Source: Acidobacteriota bacterium (GTDB lineage Bacteria > Acidobacteriota > Blastocatellia > Pyrinomonadales > Pyrinomonadaceae). Taken from it: 50,708 bases of DNA. Location of the stretch: NCBI GenBank assembly GCA_019639115.1, contig JAHBSM010000014.1:1-50708 (forward strand), in the 5' to 3' direction. Shown here in pieces: positions 50,324 to 50,708 of this stretch. Position numbers and translations under genes: made by a program. Each line of letters opens with the position of its first letter. The first letter of the stretch is position 1. The notes under the pieces are model-generated. The model was not told the origin of the DNA, did no database searches, and worked only from the letters and a program-made list of their open reading frames with translations.

Positions 50324-50708
50324 ATGATAGGGTATCCCGCGAGAGAATGCTTTGGCCCCCCGGGCTCGCCAAGCGCTCTCAGCGGGTATGTGTGTTCTGT
50401 GTCGGACGAATTCGATCTATTGCTGCGCTCAGTGGAGCGAGGACAAGGCGTTGTAAGCGTCGGCGGACTCGCCGGCATCTCTGCCAAATCCTTTGCCGTA
50501 TCGGAGCTTGCCCGGCTCTCCGGCAGGCAGTTAGCCGTGGTCACCGATTCCAATGCCGACCTCGATACCTGGCTCGCCGACCTGGGTTTCTTTGTTGAGC
50601 GCGGCCTGCGCATCGTGGGTCTCCCGTCATTTGACAGCGATCCGTACTCGAACATCTCCCCCCACGCCGAGACCGAAGAACGCAGAGCGATCGCTCTATG
50701 GCAGATCG
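50324..50708 (+). CDS. mfd: Transcription-repair coupling factor Mfd, 5' part
   Basis: The N-terminal UvrB-homology region of Mfd: [20 protein letters not shown] is followed by [20 protein letters not shown] and [17 protein letters not shown], then [29 protein letters not shown], which matches the start of the Mfd/UvrB D1 domain. The rest lies beyond the window. ATG 50324 is the most upstream start; GTG 50390 and GTG 50399 are in frame and may be used. Mfd displaces stalled RNA polymerase and recruits UvrA. Not a full-length protein here. Confidence 0.85.
   Translation, partial: MIGYPARECFGPPGSPSALSGYVCSVSDEFDLLLRSVERGQGVVSVGGLAGISAKSFAVSELARLSGRQLAVVTDSNADLDTWLADLGFFVERGLRIVGLPSFDSDPYSNISPHAETEERRAIALWQI

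Overview
The window looks like a chromosomal segment of a Gram-negative bacterium, most plausibly an Acidobacteriota of the Blastocatellia/Pyrinomonadaceae type. That placement is inferred from gene content, GC-rich codon use and protein style; no rRNA or marker search was possible. Lipid A genes (lpxK, lpxI) and several lipoproteins and secreted proteins point to an outer membrane. I see no transposase, phage gene, CRISPR array, tRNA or rRNA. No stretch longer than 300 bases lacks a gene. The largest gaps are 20295-20540 and 27580-27802, and both hold regulatory signals described below.

Layout. 1-3706 (+): the 3' part of trpS, with a glycine-rich repeat inside the enzyme, then an ArsC-like protein, a DUF2237 protein, scpA, scpB and an rluB-type pseudouridine synthase, all closely packed. 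3695-8961: a CoA-binding protein, an STT3-like multi-membrane GT-C protein, a lipoprotein, an AI-2E family permease, a 42-residue membrane peptide and lpxK. 9026-11613 (-): trpD, trpG and a dienoyl-CoA-reductase-like SDR. 11686-18160: a large lipoprotein, a SprT-like metalloprotease and the heat-shock operon hrcA-grpE-dnaK, closed by a strong terminator. 18209-25966 (+): hydrolase, thioesterase, 2Fe-2S ferredoxin, superoxide dismutase, a Cys-rich secreted protein, lipA, a ferritin-like protein, a papain-like protease, lpxI and a secreted M28 peptidase. 26039-33595 (-): rsmI, a Gly/Tyr/Asn-rich secreted protein behind a near-perfect sigma-54 promoter, and a likely operon glpX-ppsA-DUF2085-small protein-S8 protease whose first two genes serve gluconeogenesis.

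33742-47452 (+): a 7Fe ferredoxin followed by a surface-polysaccharide locus. It holds a UDP-GlcNAc 2-epimerase, a deacetylase/GT2 fusion, a DegT aminotransferase, a Gfo/Idh dehydrogenase, a left-handed beta-helix acyltransferase, an FAD protein, an intact polysaccharide deacetylase, a UbiA-type prenyltransferase, a methyltransferase and two GT-C glycosyltransferases. Epimerase, aminotransferase, dehydrogenase and acyltransferase together resemble the Wbp/Wlb route to diacetamido-uronic acid nucleotide sugars; the UbiA protein and GT-C enzymes suggest polyprenyl-phosphate-sugar chemistry at the membrane.

47457-50708: eamA, a 21-bp tandem repeat that encodes a basic heptad-repeat ORF apparently coupled to eamA, lysS, and the divergent 5' end of mfd.

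Most notable: the heptad-repeat ORF between lysS and eamA; the octapeptide repeat inside TrpRS; a deacetylase/GT2 fusion that has lost deacetylase catalytic residues; the sigma-54 promoter with an upstream palindrome; and an inverted-repeat element that has become the C-terminus of an acyltransferase.
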